From Oscillatoria sp. FACHB-1406 (GTDB lineage Bacteria; Cyanobacteriota; Cyanobacteriia; Cyanobacteriales; Spirulinaceae): a stretch of 64,000 nt of DNA. This document shows, one piece after another, positions 25,291-34,542 of this stretch. Position 1 is the first letter of the stretch; every line of letters starts with the position of its first letter. Both the position numbers and the translations under genes were made by a program. The notes under the pieces are model-generated. The model was not told where the DNA came from and did no database searches. It was given only the letters and a program-made list of their open reading frames with translations. The stretch covers positions 116,969 through 180,968 of the forward strand of contig NZ_JACJSM010000008.1 in NCBI RefSeq assembly GCF_014698145.1, written 5' to 3'.

Positions 25291-26223
25291 ATGCGGATTT
25301 TAATAATGGGGGGAACGCGCTTTATTGGGGTGGCGCTGACTGAGAAATTGCTGGAAGCCGGACATGAGGTGGTGCTATTTAACCGAGGCAATAAACCCAT
25401 CCCAGAAGGAACGACGCAAATTAATGGCGATCGCACCGATGCTACTCAACTGAAAGAAAAGTTGACAAATGAATCGTTTGATGTTGTCTTTGATAATAAC
25501 GGCAGAGAGCTAAGCGATACGCAGCCGTTGGTCGAGATTTTTGGCGATCGCGTCCAGCATTTTATCTACGTCAGTTCGGCGGGAGTTTACCTCAAATCCG
25601 AGCAAATGCCCCATCGCGAAGGCGATCCTGTCGATCCGAAAAGTCGCCACAAAGGGAAACACGAAACCGAAAGCTATCTGGCTACCGCCGGGATTCCTTG
25701 GACTTCAATTCGGCCGACGTATATTTACGGCCCTCAAAATTATAACGACTTGGAAGCCTGGTTTTTCGATCGCATCGTCCGCGATCGCGCCATCCCCATT
25801 CCCGGAAACGGCGCGCATTTCACCCAATTCGGTCATGTACGGGACTTAGCGGCAGCAATGGTGGCAGTTTTGGGCAACGAAAAAGCGATCGCTCAGATTT
25901 ATAATATATCCGGCGATCGCTACGTCACCTTCGACGGTTTAGCGCGCGCCTGCGCCACCGCCGCCGGGAAATCCCCCGATGCCATAAAACTGGTGCATTA
26001 CGACCCCAAACAGTTTGACTTTGGCAAGCGCAAAGCCTTCCCCCTGCGCGTACAGCACTTTTTCGCCGACGTGCATAAAGCAATGGACGAATTGAACTGG
26101 CAGCCGGAATTCGATCTCGTTTCGGGGTTAAAAGATTCCTTCCAAAACGATTATCTCAGCAGTGGACGCGATCGCGCCGAGATTGACTTTTCCCTCGACG
26201 ACGAAATTCTCGATCGAGCTTAA
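25291..26223 (+). CDS. NAD-dependent epimerase/dehydratase, CSP41-like
   Basis: 310 residues from ATG 25291, chosen because GGAGGG lies six bases upstream; an in-frame TTG at 25273 lacks this. The N-terminus has the Rossmann motif ILIMGGTRFIGVALTEKL. The atypical SDR region contains YVSSAGVYLKSEQMPHREGD and IRPTYIYGPQNYND. This resembles the chloroplast stem-loop RNA-binding proteins CSP41a/b and their cyanobacterial relatives, which bind RNA and may still bind nucleotide cofactors. Function in cyanobacteria is inferred. A strong terminator follows. Confidence 0.85.
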   Translation: MRILIMGGTRFIGVALTEKLLEAGHEVVLFNRGNKPIPEGTTQINGDRTDATQLKEKLTNESFDVVFDNNGRELSDTQPLVEIFGDRVQHFIYVSSAGVYLKSEQMPHREGDPVDPKSRHKGKHETESYLATAGIPWTSIRPTYIYGPQNYNDLEAWFFDRIVRDRAIPIPGNGAHFTQFGHVRDLAAAMVAVLGNEKAIAQIYNISGDRYVTFDGLARACATAAGKSPDAIKLVHYDPKQFDFGKRKAFPLRVQHFFADVHKAMDELNWQPEFDLVSGLKDSFQNDYLSSGRDRAEIDFSLDDEILDRA

Positions 26224-26253
26224 TTTCAACTGGCAAATTTCTATCTTGAAACT

Positions 26254-26281
26254 CTCCGCACTTTTAGGGCGGAGATTTTTG
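26254..26281 (+). terminator. Intrinsic terminator after CSP41-like gene
   Basis: CTCCGC (26254-26259) pairs with GCGGAG (26269-26274), loop ACTTTTAGG, followed by ATTTTTGT. Confidence 0.75.
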
Positions 26282-26793
26282 TGCTGAAGACGGCCTTAAT
26301 GTCTTTTGTCCTTACAGTATCGATTCCCGCCGAATAACCGCGCTCCGTCTTTTGATAGAGTGCCAATCCTCATTTATCTATCGATGGTTTGAGGAGAAAG
26401 CATCTGGGCTTCATCTAGTATGACTTTACAGTTGTCGAAAGCTAGGGAAGAGCCATATAAGCTCTCATCAGAAAAGTAAGGAAAGATTTTTTTTCAACCT
26501 AGAAATGAAGCAGACAGCATCCGTACCACGGGATGCACGCCCCAGAGGAAGTAGAACGATTGTCTGTGCGCCGAGCTAAAGGATTACGAGCAAAGCCTTG
26601 AATTCAACGCTCATACGCCAGATTAGCCCATTTTCGGAAAGGAAGAAAAGCCAGTCGCGATCGCACTCGCGATTCATGCAATGTACCTTGCAGGGAGTTA
26701 AGGTTCCCCTTATTTCAACGCGAAAGCTATCTTCCCGAGTTACCCATTTCGTTAAAAGACAACGACAGCCCAACGATCGCTAGAGCAACTTTC
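26282..26793. other. Long intergenic region, no gene seen
   Basis: About 510 bp upstream of the Gfo/Idh/MocA gene. Reading frames in it are short and lack coding character. The only structures noted are a small hairpin GCATCC/GGATGC at 26517-26536 and a run of eight T at 26487-26496. A long leader or a non-coding RNA is possible but not supported. Confidence 0.5.
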
Positions 26794-27939
26794 ATGATAA
26801 ATACCCAAGCACAAACTGCCTCATCCAGCACCCAGAGGGGCAAAATCCGTTATGCAGTCGTCGGTCTGGGCTGGTTCGCTCAGTCGGCAGCCTTACCCGC
26901 CTTCGAGCAATCGGAAAATTCCGAGCTAGTGGCGCTGGTTTCAGACGACCCAACGAAGCTGAAGGAATTGGGAAAAGAATACGGAATCGAGCAGACTCAT
27001 TCCTATGAAGAGTATGACGAATTGCTCGCGAGTGGCAAGATCGATGCGGTCTATATTGCTTTGCCCAATCACCTGCACTGCGACTATACAGTACGGGCGG
27101 CTAAAGCGGGCATTCACGTTTTGTGCGAGAAGCCGATGGCGATGGACGTAGCAGAATGCGAAGAAATGATCCAAGCGGCAAAAGAGAATGATATCAAGCT
27201 CGCGATCGCGTATCGCCTGCATTTAGAAGAAGCGAATTTACAAGCCGTAGAGATCGTGAATTCGGGCAAACTTGGCGAACTGCGTATCTTTAATTCCTTA
27301 TTTACCCAAGCAGTGGAAGACGGTAACATTCGCCTCGATCGCGAAATTGGCGGCGGAACGATCGAAGATATCGGCATCTACTGTATCAATGCGGCGCGTT
27401 ACCTGTTCCAAGACGAACCCCTAGAAGTCTTTGCAACTAGCGCTAGTAATGGTGAGGAACGGTTTAAAGAGGTTCCGGAAATGACGAGCGCGATTATGCG
27501 CTTTCCCGGCGATCGCTTGGCGGCGTTTACTTGCAGCTTTGGTGCTGCTAAAACGTCGCACTATCAAGTGTTGGGGACGAAAGGCGATTTACGAGTCGAA
27601 CCAGCTTATGCCAGTTCGGGGGAAATCAAGCACGTTCTCACGATTGAGGACGACAAAAAAGAGACTACTTTTGAACCCCACGGTCAGTTAGCGGCTGAGT
27701 TTGTCTATTTCTCCGACTGCATTTTACAAAACAAAGAGCCGGAACTGTCGGGCAAAGAAGGATTGATTGATGTCGCCATTATTAATGCCTTGAACGAGTC
27801 GATCGCAACGGGTTGCTTTGTCCCCATCTCTGTGCCGGAACGCGATCGCCGCCCGACTGCCGAGCAAATAATCGAACGTCCTCCAATTGAGGAAGAACCC
27901 GATTTAATTAATGTCGCAGATCCAGCAGGTAACACTTAA
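26794..27939 (+). CDS. Gfo/Idh/MocA-family oxidoreductase
   Basis: 381 residues. The Rossmann motif is IRYAVVGLGWFAQSAALPAF, and the catalytic-domain signature is VLCEKPMAMDVAECEEMI (EKP motif). A GGGTIEDIGIYCINAARYLF segment is the family's Gly-Gly-Gly substrate-binding region with the conserved D and IxxxxxARYLF. It resembles glucose-fructose oxidoreductase-like proteins and should bind NAD(P) tightly to oxidise or isomerise a sugar. The natural substrate is unknown. The stop codon TAA is followed directly by TACCAATTC, the end of a repeat family. Confidence 0.9.
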   Translation: MINTQAQTASSSTQRGKIRYAVVGLGWFAQSAALPAFEQSENSELVALVSDDPTKLKELGKEYGIEQTHSYEEYDELLASGKIDAVYIALPNHLHCDYTVRAAKAGIHVLCEKPMAMDVAECEEMIQAAKENDIKLAIAYRLHLEEANLQAVEIVNSGKLGELRIFNSLFTQAVEDGNIRLDREIGGGTIEDIGIYCINAARYLFQDEPLEVFATSASNGEERFKEVPEMTSAIMRFPGDRLAAFTCSFGAAKTSHYQVLGTKGDLRVEPAYASSGEIKHVLTIEDDKKETTFEPHGQLAAEFVYFSDCILQNKEPELSGKEGLIDVAIINALNESIATGCFVPISVPERDRRPTAEQIIERPPIEEEPDLINVADPAGNT

Positions 27940-28259
27940 TACCAATTCAAAATTAAAAATGAAGAAACCTAGATATATTAAGGGTTTCAGCCTCAAGATA
28001 TGTCGTCCGAACTCGGAGAATTGGTTTAAACAGCGCTTCTGTCGTCGGGTGAATCTTATTTTTTCCCGCTTCAATCTACAGAAATCGGGAATGCTTACAT
28101 TGAGCATTATGTCAATAGGCTGGGGCGAATTAATCCGGCAGAATGACTTTCGACCCTAGCGAACAAATGAAGCAGTTTGTAAGAGGAAATAAGCCTCTTC
28201 ATTCGGTCGATAACAGTTGTAGTTCTGGGGTTTTACCCCATCACAAGGAGATAGAAAAT
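27940..28259. other. Intergenic region with MITE-end remnant
   Basis: 320 bp between the oxidoreductase and the SRPBCC gene. It opens with TACCAATTC right after the TAA stop, the terminus of the family seen whole at 36033-36130, but the matching other end is not found. Overlapping reading frames here are not convincing. The last 20 bp contain the Shine-Dalgarno of the next gene (CAAGGAGATAG). Confidence 0.55.
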
Positions 28260-28973
28260 ATGGAAATAACATCGAGTAGTAATAGCGAGCCAGAAAGAGA
28301 GCGCGCGGGAAATATTAGCGAGACCGAGCGCTGGGGTTCTTTGATTGCCGGAGGGGCCATGATTCTGACTGGATTGAGTCAGCGATCCTTGCGAGGCGCT
28401 CTATTAGCGGTAGCTGGCGGTGGCTTGGCTTATCACGGTGCAACGGCAGACAAAAGTTTGCCCGATCGCGCCATTGAAGCCACAGGTTTGGATAAACCGA
28501 TTCGAGTCGAAAAAACCGTCGCGATTCAAAATAAGTCGCCGGAAGAACTTTATCGTTTTTGGCGCAATTTTGAAAATTTGCCCGCTTTTATGAAACATCT
28601 GAAATCGGTGACAGTGCTGGACGAACGGCGATCGCATTGGGTGGCTGACGCGCCGTTAGATAATGCGGTGGAGTGGGATGCTGTTATTGCCAGCGATCGC
28701 GAAAATCAACTGATTACTTGGATGTCGGTGGAAGGCTCGCAGGTGGAACATTCGGGCTTAATTCGATTTCGCGCGCTACCCCACGGACGCGGTACTGAAG
28801 TCAAAATGGTCATTGAATATAGCGTTCCGGGCGGTCAATTAACTTCCGCGATCGCGAAACTCTTTGGCGAGTCCCCAGAACAGCAAATTGGCGAAGATTT
28901 GCGCCGCTTCAAAATGTTAATGGAAGCCGGAGAAATCGCGACGACCGAGGGGCAACCTACGGGGCAAAGGTAA
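28260..28973 (+). CDS. SRPBCC-family protein with N-terminal membrane segment
   Basis: 237 residues from ATG 28260, which follows AAGGAGATAGAAAAT; the longer open frame from 28143 lacks a ribosome site. Residues about 25-65 (WGSLIAGGAMILTGLSQRSL, GALLAVAGGGLAYHGA) form one or two membrane helices like the YgaP/DUF2892 type. Residues 80-225 form an SRPBCC (START-like) domain: VEKTVAIQNKSPEELYRFWR, FENLPAFMKHLKSVTVLDE, and a C-terminal long helix. Such cyclase/dehydrase proteins bind hydrophobic ligands. The stop codon is the first unit of a TAATTCG array. Confidence 0.88.
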   Translation: MEITSSSNSEPERERAGNISETERWGSLIAGGAMILTGLSQRSLRGALLAVAGGGLAYHGATADKSLPDRAIEATGLDKPIRVEKTVAIQNKSPEELYRFWRNFENLPAFMKHLKSVTVLDERRSHWVADAPLDNAVEWDAVIASDRENQLITWMSVEGSQVEHSGLIRFRALPHGRGTEVKMVIEYSVPGGQLTSAIAKLFGESPEQQIGEDLRRFKMLMEAGEIATTEGQPTGQR

Positions 28974-29013
28974 TTCGTAGTTCTAATTCGTAATTCGTAA
29001 TTCGTAATTTGGA
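28971..29013. repeat. TAATTCG array starting at a stop codon
   Basis: The SRPBCC stop TAA (28971-28973) is part of TAATTCGTAGTTCTAATTCG, continuing with AATTCGT units to about 29010. Confidence 0.8.
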
Positions 29014-29093
29014 GTTCGCGAATTACCAATTAGCGACGAATTGCAGCTTTGCGGTTTGATAAGACTGATTATTTACATTAACAAAGACTTGAT

Positions 29094-30311
29094 ATGAAAG
29101 CAGTTTGTTGGCAAGGAACTCGTAAGATCGAGGTTGAAAATGTACCGGAACCGACCATTCTCAATCCTCGCGACGCGATCGTTAAAATAACCACTACCGC
29201 CATTTGCGGATCGGATTTGCACCTCTACAATGGTTACAATCCGACGATGCAAAAAGGCGATATCCTCGGTCACGAATTCATGGGCGAAGTGGTCGCCGTG
29301 GGAAGGGCAGTGAGTCGCGTTAAATTAGGCGATCGCGTCGTCGTTCCCTTTACCATTTCTTGTGGGGCTTGCTTCTTTTGCCAGCAAGATTTATGGTCGC
29401 TGTGCGATAACTCCAATCCCAATGCTTGGATGCCAGAAAAAGCAATGGGTCATTCCCCCTCCGGTTTATTTGGCTACTCCCATCTCACCGGCGGCTATGC
29501 GGGCGGTCAAGCCGAATATGCCCGCGTTCCCTTTGCTGATGTGGGTTTGTTCCCAATTCCCGAAGGACTCACCGACGAACAAGTCGTATTTCTCACCGAT
29601 ATTTTCCCCACCGGCTACATGGCTGCGGAAAATTGCCACATTCAGCCGGGAGATACCATCGCCATTTGGGGCTGCGGCCCGGTGGGACAATTTGCAATCA
29701 GAAGCGCCTTCCTACTCGGTGCAGAGCGCGTTATTGCGATCGATCGCGTTTCGGAACGCTTGCAGATGGCGAAAGCTGGAGGTGCAGAAATTTTGAATTA
29801 CGAGGAAGTCGAAGTTGGCGAAGCCCTCAATGAAATGACGGCCGGACGCGGGCCGGATGCGGTTATCGATGCGGTGGGGATGGAAGCCCACGGAATGGGG
29901 TTAGAAGGCTTTTTCGACAAAGCCATGCAAGCAGTGAAACTGGAAACCGATCGCCCGAATGTTTTGCGTCAAGCGATCGTAGCCTGTCGCAAAGGCGGTA
30001 CGGTATCAGTACCCGGAGTTTACACCGGATTCATTGACAAAGTGCCGATCGGCGCGTTGATGAACAAAGGCTTAACCCTGAAAACAGGTCAAACCCACGT
30101 CCATCGCTACTTCCAACCCCTGATCGAACGCATCCAAAAGGGCGAAATCGATCCGTCTTTTATCATTACCCATCGCCTACCGTTAGAGGAAGCCGCGCGA
30201 GGGTACGAAATCTTCGATGCCAAGAAAGAAAACTGCATTAAAGTCGTGCTAAAACCGGGGATGACTTCCGACAGCCGAGGAGTCGCATTACCGTCCTCCG
30301 TGACTCCGTAA
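29094..30311 (+). CDS. Zinc-dependent alcohol dehydrogenase, formaldehyde-dehydrogenase-like
   Basis: 405 residues of the medium-chain zinc ADH family. Catalytic zinc ligands appear in [11 protein letters not shown] and [10 protein letters not shown]. The structural zinc cluster reads [15 protein letters not shown]. The cofactor motif is [12 protein letters not shown]. An extended insert ([20 protein letters not shown]) and the [20 protein letters not shown] segment fit the glutathione-independent formaldehyde dehydrogenase-like subgroup. The substrate is not determined. The stop TAA is followed immediately by TACCAATTC, the end of a MITE-like family. Confidence 0.92.
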   Translation: MKAVCWQGTRKIEVENVPEPTILNPRDAIVKITTTAICGSDLHLYNGYNPTMQKGDILGHEFMGEVVAVGRAVSRVKLGDRVVVPFTISCGACFFCQQDLWSLCDNSNPNAWMPEKAMGHSPSGLFGYSHLTGGYAGGQAEYARVPFADVGLFPIPEGLTDEQVVFLTDIFPTGYMAAENCHIQPGDTIAIWGCGPVGQFAIRSAFLLGAERVIAIDRVSERLQMAKAGGAEILNYEEVEVGEALNEMTAGRGPDAVIDAVGMEAHGMGLEGFFDKAMQAVKLETDRPNVLRQAIVACRKGGTVSVPGVYTGFIDKVPIGALMNKGLTLKTGQTHVHRYFQPLIERIQKGEIDPSFIITHRLPLEEAARGYEIFDAKKENCIKVVLKPGMTSDSRGVALPSSVTP

Positions 30312-30490
30312 TACCAATTCCCCGTCCTGATGCACTAAATTTGATCGGTCGGGGCATCATTAGCGTCAACTTAGGGTGAAACCCACTCATAAAGCGGAAT
30401 CGCCCTCACCCCCAGCCCCTCTCCCAACCCTGGGAGAGGGGAGCAACAGATAATTCTTCTCCCCCCTCGCCCAAAATTGGGAGAGAAAAG
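30312..30490. repeat. Chimera of two truncated repeat elements plus GC-rich repeat
   Basis: 30312-30356 is the first half of the TACCAATTC family, closest to the copy at 31047. It breaks off into CATTAGCGTCAACTTAGGG (30358-30376), which is the terminal repeat of the element at 34675-34871, also truncated. From 30402 a dispersed CCCTCACCCCCAGCCCCTC repeat with a GGGAGAGGGG partner follows; a second copy is at 46111. These are fragments from at least three families. Confidence 0.65.
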
Positions 30491-31020
30491 TAGGGTGGGC
30501 AGCGCCCACCAGCCAAGATTTTCATCGTTTAGAAACGTACACTTACGTTTTCAGTAGCGCTATATAAGAAGGCATAGCCTTTTTCAAATGGATGAGGTAG
30601 AAAAGTTGAAATTAGATGGGTAGGGGCGAATGGCATTCGCCCGCGCGGTGTATAGCCTTTTTCAAATGGATGAGGTAGAAAAGTTGAAATTAGATGGGTA
30701 GGGGCGAATGGCATTCGCCCGCGCGGTGTATAGCGTTTTTCAAATGGATGAGGTAGAAAAGTAGGGTGGGCAGCGCCCACCAGCCAAGATTTTCATCGTT
30801 TAAAAACGTACATTTACGTTTTCAGTAGCGCTATATAAGAAGGCATAGCCTTTTTCAAATGGATGAGGTAGAAAAGTTGAAATTAGATGGTAGGGGCGAA
30901 TGGCATTCGCCCGCGCGGTGTATAGCGTTTTTCAAATGGATGAGGTAGAAAAGTTGAAATGAAATGGATAGGGGCGAATGGCATTCGCCCGCGCGGTGTA
31001 CCTCACGTCAACGAAAAATG
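30490..31020. repeat. Nested tandem array of MITE-derived units (78 bp and 271 bp)
   Basis: The unit (C/T)ATAGC(C/G)TTTTTCAAATGG, then GAGGTAGAAAAGTTGAAAT and a GGGGCGAATGGCATTCGCCC hairpin recurs at 30573, 30651 and 30729 with an exact 78-bp period. At 30761 the whole block that began at 30490 (GTAGGGTGGGCAGCGCCCAC onward) restarts, a 271-bp duplication with few mismatches. The last unit ends at about 31020 with the complete right end (GTACCTCACGTCAACG). The unit is the inner part of the full element at 39589-39699. Confidence 0.85.
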
Positions 31021-31046
31021 CGATCTCCAAAAAGTGATTCAAGTAA

Positions 31047-31147
31047 TACCAACTCCCCGTCCTGATGCACTAAATTTTATCGGTCGGGGCATTGCACTGC
31101 AATGCCCTAATTGGGGCCGAACAGTGCAAGATCGAGTGGAATTGGTA
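31047..31147. mobile_element. MITE-like element, TACCAATTC family (101 bp)
   Basis: Terminal inverted repeats TACCAACTCC and GGAATTGGTA bound a 101-bp sequence preceded by TAA. The interior shares GATGCACTAAATTTT and GTGCAA-GATC with the copy at 59859-59957. It has no coding capacity and no transposase in the window. Confidence 0.75.
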
Positions 31148-31293
31148 TTCGCTGTTTTCTATTCGGGGACTTAAAGCTTAAAGCTGTACTTTATCCAAAA
31201 GAGAATTGCTGTAATATTCGCCCTAAATTTTAGGTTCGCAGCTAACTGTCGGCAAAACCGCTATACTGAGAACGCGAAATCCAGGATGGAGAT

Positions 31294-32628
31294 ATGGCGA
31301 GTACCGACTTAGAACGCGCAAAACAACTCAAACAAGCCCTAGTCGATTATGTTTACGACGCTGAAGGGGATTTAGCCGTTGCCTTAGAAGCTTATGTTGC
31401 CGAATGGGGCAGTCGGGAACGGCAAGGTTACGATGTTCGCCAGCAAGGGTTGGTTTTCGATGCTTTTTTAAGCGAGGGAGAAGTTAACTCGCAAACTCCC
31501 ATCGCATTGTTCGCCCGAGAAGAAAGCAGTTTAAGCGCTGAGGATCGCGCGCTCCTAGATAACTGGCAAAATAGCTTTACGGGTTTGTTTGAAGTGCTAG
31601 AAATTCAGCAGGCTCGCTTCGAGTTAATGAATTGGCTTACTGCTAAGCAGTATACCGTTTTTCCGAGCGGCGAAGTCCCTTTAGAAGAAACGCAACGATG
31701 GCAACCCGGAGATATTATTTTAACCCGTCTCGCGCCGCTGGGCGAGGGCGAATGGATGTTTTCTGGCGGCTGCGTTTTTAAGGGAAAACTCGGCAAACCG
31801 AAACTTGCCGTCGCGATCGGCGAATTTAAAAAGAATTTTCCCGATCGCCTCTATAGCGATGCACCGGAGTTATTAGAAGAAGCTTGGGAATCGGTTTCGC
31901 AGTACCATCAAGAATTTGTGGATTATTTTGGCAGCGATCGCCTCGAACTTCCCGGCTACCAACTCGAATCAAAGTTGGGAGAGTTGCAACAGAGAATGAC
32001 CCAAAAACGCTTGGAAGCAGCGGGAATCGATAGTTCTAAATCGTTGAAGGAAATCGCACGGGAACGCGGCGTTGATGAGGCAGAATTAGAAGCGGCGGTG
32101 GAGGAAAGCGGTTCTGATGCAAGCGAGGTGAAACAGGCGCTAGAAAGTAAGTTGAATTCGCGCATGATAACGCCAAAAGTTGACTTGCCCGACGCGATAA
32201 AGAAGGCAGAACGAGTAACGCTTTTTTCGCATCCGCGCTGGGGACAAATGATTTTACCGACTTACCCGAAGTTGCAAGATTTATTAGAAGCAGAAGAGCC
32301 GCTTTCGGTTGAAAATTATAGCGTTTTAGTTCGCAAGGCATTGGAGGATCCTCAAATCAATTATTTCGTCTGGCAACAGTTGAAAGTAGAGCATCCAAGT
32401 TCGTTGGAGAAGGTGTTACAAGCGGTTCTCAATCGCCAAGATTTTCAACTGGAGCGCGATTTAGATGAGGTGTTGGCAAAGTACGATAAAGTTGCCGAAC
32501 CGCAATTGCCAGAAATTGCTAGCGTTCCGATTCACCTCCACGATTTGTTTCAAGAAGCTGTCGCGAAAGTGAATGAGTCGAAGGGAAAGACGAAGAAAAA
32601 AACAAAGTCTGGAAAAGGGTTTAAATAA
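31294..32628 (+). CDS. Conserved hypothetical protein
   Basis: 444 residues preceded by GGAGAT at a short distance from the ATG. No family was recognised. Residues 1-230 are mixed alpha/beta with an acidic profile (LVDYVYDAEGDLAVALEAYV, RWQPGDIILTRLAPLGEGEW). Residues 235-300 are helical and charged and include an SAP/HTH-like stretch (SLKEIARERGVDEAELEAAV). The C-terminus is strongly basic (KGKTKKKTKSGKGFK). The stop TAA opens an AATAATGAAT repeat. The 3' end overlaps, on the other strand, the read-through tail of the broken CHAT gene. Confidence 0.7.
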   Translation: MASTDLERAKQLKQALVDYVYDAEGDLAVALEAYVAEWGSRERQGYDVRQQGLVFDAFLSEGEVNSQTPIALFAREESSLSAEDRALLDNWQNSFTGLFEVLEIQQARFELMNWLTAKQYTVFPSGEVPLEETQRWQPGDIILTRLAPLGEGEWMFSGGCVFKGKLGKPKLAVAIGEFKKNFPDRLYSDAPELLEEAWESVSQYHQEFVDYFGSDRLELPGYQLESKLGELQQRMTQKRLEAAGIDSSKSLKEIARERGVDEAELEAAVEESGSDASEVKQALESKLNSRMITPKVDLPDAIKKAERVTLFSHPRWGQMILPTYPKLQDLLEAEEPLSVENYSVLVRKALEDPQINYFVWQQLKVEHPSSLEKVLQAVLNRQDFQLERDLDEVLAKYDKVAEPQLPEIASVPIHLHDLFQEAVAKVNESKGKTKKKTKSGKGFK

Positions 32629-32773
32629 TGAATAATGAATAGGGAATAATGAATAATGAAGAGAAACTTGCTTTCACAAGCAATGAGCGATATAACGCCC
32701 TCACCATAATGGTGCGTTATATCGTTTCGGTAGGGGCGCGGATTTCGAGGTCGCCTCGAAATTAAACGCCGCT

Positions 32774-32809
32774 CTGTAGGGGCGAATGGTATTCGCCCGC
32801 TGGGTGTAC
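32774..32809. repeat. Partial GGGCGAATGG hairpin element at the gene break
   Basis: AGGGGCGAATGGTATTCGCC with the following GCTGGGTGTAC matches the middle and right part of the element at 39589-39699. Its edge coincides with the point at which the TPR-CHAT coding sequence stops. Confidence 0.7.
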
Positions 32810-33420
32810 TGCGTTCTTTGCCGAGGGAGTATTGCAACAGGACGGTTTCGGGGTCGAGGACTTGTTGCTGGATTTGGGGCAAGGTCAGGGGTTGGGGCTG
32901 TTTGAGGTCGGCGTAGGCGGGGTTGGTGCGGCGGATTTTCGCCAGGAGTTGGTTGAGTTCGCCGAGGACGGTATCGCTTTGGTTGTCGAGGGCGGTGAGT
33001 GTGTCGGCGGTAGGGTTGCGACTGAGGAGGGCGGCGCGACGGACTTCAATCGCTTGCAGTTGTTGGCGCAGGTTTTTTTCTTGTTCGAGGAGTTGGGGCG
33101 CTGCACCTTCGTTGAGGTTGAGGCGGGCGCTGTTGAGGAGTTCGAGGAGGGTGCGGGCGCGGCTGCGTTCGTTGGTGTTGAAGGCTTCCTGGGGGTTGCC
33201 CATCTGCATCAACAGGTCAGTTTTAAATTTGTAGAAGTCTTGGACGGTGGCGAAGTAGGAGGTGCGGAGGTCGGTGTTGTCGATTTGGGTGCGGAGGTCT
33301 TCGATGAGGGCGATAGCGGCGTTGATGTTGTCGAGGGCTTGGGGGAGTTGGTTTTGTTGGCGGTGGAGGTAGGCGAGGTTTCCGAGAACGTAAACTTCGC
33401 CTTGCTTATCTTCGATAGCA

Positions 33421-34140
33421 CGAACTAAGGGTAGGGCTTGGTTATAATACTCCAAGGCTTTCTGTTTCTCTCCTAAATCGGAGTAAAGGAAACCAATATT
33501 GTGGAGGGTTCTCGCTTCACCGCCGCGATCGCTCACTGCACGGTCTAAGGGTAGGGCGAGAGCGTAATACTCCAAGGCTTTCTGTTTCTCTCCTAATGCG
33601 TTGTAAACCGCACCGATATTGCTGAGGGTAGTAGCTTCCCCGCTGCGATCGCTCACTGCACGGTATAAGGGTAGCGCGAGAGCGTAATACTCCAAGGCTT
33701 TCTGTTTCTCTCCTAAATCGAAGTAAACCGCACCAATACCCGTGAGGGTGGTGGCTTCACCGCCGCGATCGCTCACTGCACGGTATAAGGGTAGGGCGAG
33801 AGCGTAATACTCCAACGCTTTCTGTTTCTCTCCTAATGCGTTGTAAACCGCACCGATATTGTGGAGGGTAGTGGCTTCACCGCCGCGATCGCTCACTGCA
33901 CGGTATAAGGGTAGGGCGAGAGCGTAATACTCCAACGCTTTCTGTTTCTCTCCTAATGCGTTGTAAACCGCACCGATATTATTGAGGGTAGAGGCTTCCC
34001 CGCCGCGATCGCTCACTGCACGATATAAGGGTAGGGCTTGGTTGAAATACTCCAAGGCTTTCTGTTTCTCTCCTAATGCGTTGTAAATAAAACCAATGTA
34101 GTTAAGTGCAAAAGCTTCTCGCTGCTGGTTTCCGAGTTCA
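33421..34140 (-). repeat. Six near-identical 120-bp TPR-coding repeats
   Basis: Six consecutive 40-codon units, each coding (A/S)xTLxNIGAVYNALGEKQK and the rest of a TPR, line up with an exact 120-bp period (CGATCGCTCACTGCACGG recurs at 33525, 33645, 33765, 33885 and 34005). Nucleotide identity is very high, including silent positions, which indicates recent tandem duplication or conversion. Confidence 0.9.
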
Positions 34141-34542
34141 CGAAACAACGCCCTCGCCCGTTCAAACACCTGAATCGCCTGTCGCAAGGATTCCGCAGAA
34201 CCTTCTTGATACAAACGCACCCCTTCCTGCAATAACCGTTCTGCTTCCGCATTCGCATCGTTCTGCGCGACGAGGCTTCGCCCCTCTTCCCTTGCAGTTT
34301 CCACTCCCATTGCGATTCCCGCCCCCGCACTGAAGTAGCAGCAAGCCGACATCAACGCAAGGCAAAAAGAAGCAGTATTTCGATGCAATGAGCGGGTTTT
34401 CATGGCGCTTAACTTCAGTAGAATTGGATAAAAATTTTGCAAGAGTAGGGTGTGTTAGCGAAGCGTAACGCACCGATTCAATAAACCCCATTGGTGCGTT
34501 ACGGCGCGAATCAAATAGGGATATTTTAAAACCTTAACTTAG

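Larger units (their letters stand above)
32550..34403 (-). pseudogene. TPR protein truncated before its CHAT domain
   Basis: From ATG 34403 the protein has a signal-like N-terminus, then TPR repeats, then a helical linker (IDNTDLRTSYFATVQDFYKF, ERSRARTLLELLNSARLNL) and the start of the region that leads into CHAT (LLQYSLGKERS). At about 32809 homology stops. The frame then runs through a repeat (STPSGRIPFAPT encodes the GGGCGAATACCATTCGCCC element) and into antisense of the 3' end of the neighbouring gene. Intact relatives carry a caspase-like CHAT protease domain here. That domain is missing, so the gene is probably a non-functional remnant or at most a TPR-only protein. Confidence 0.8.

Noticed and set aside
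27911..28159. 82-codon frame between the Gfo and SRPBCC genes
   Set aside because: It starts inside the upstream gene, crosses a MITE end and has no ribosome site or family features.
30529..30780. Open frame encoding repeated FLPHPFEKGYTPRGRMPFAP
   Set aside because: It is the 78-bp repeat read in frame (26 codons per unit), not a protein gene.
30490..31020. Possible CRISPR array
   Set aside because: Units are contiguous 78-bp copies with no unique spacers, and no cas genes are present.
32832..33428. Open frame on the plus strand, 198 codons
   Set aside because: Antisense to the TPR-CHAT linker; its composition (Val/Gly/Glu-rich) is the shadow of that gene.
33421..34140. Possible non-coding 120-bp satellite
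   Set aside because: The period is exactly 40 codons and the frame gives consistent TPR motifs, so it is coding repeat.
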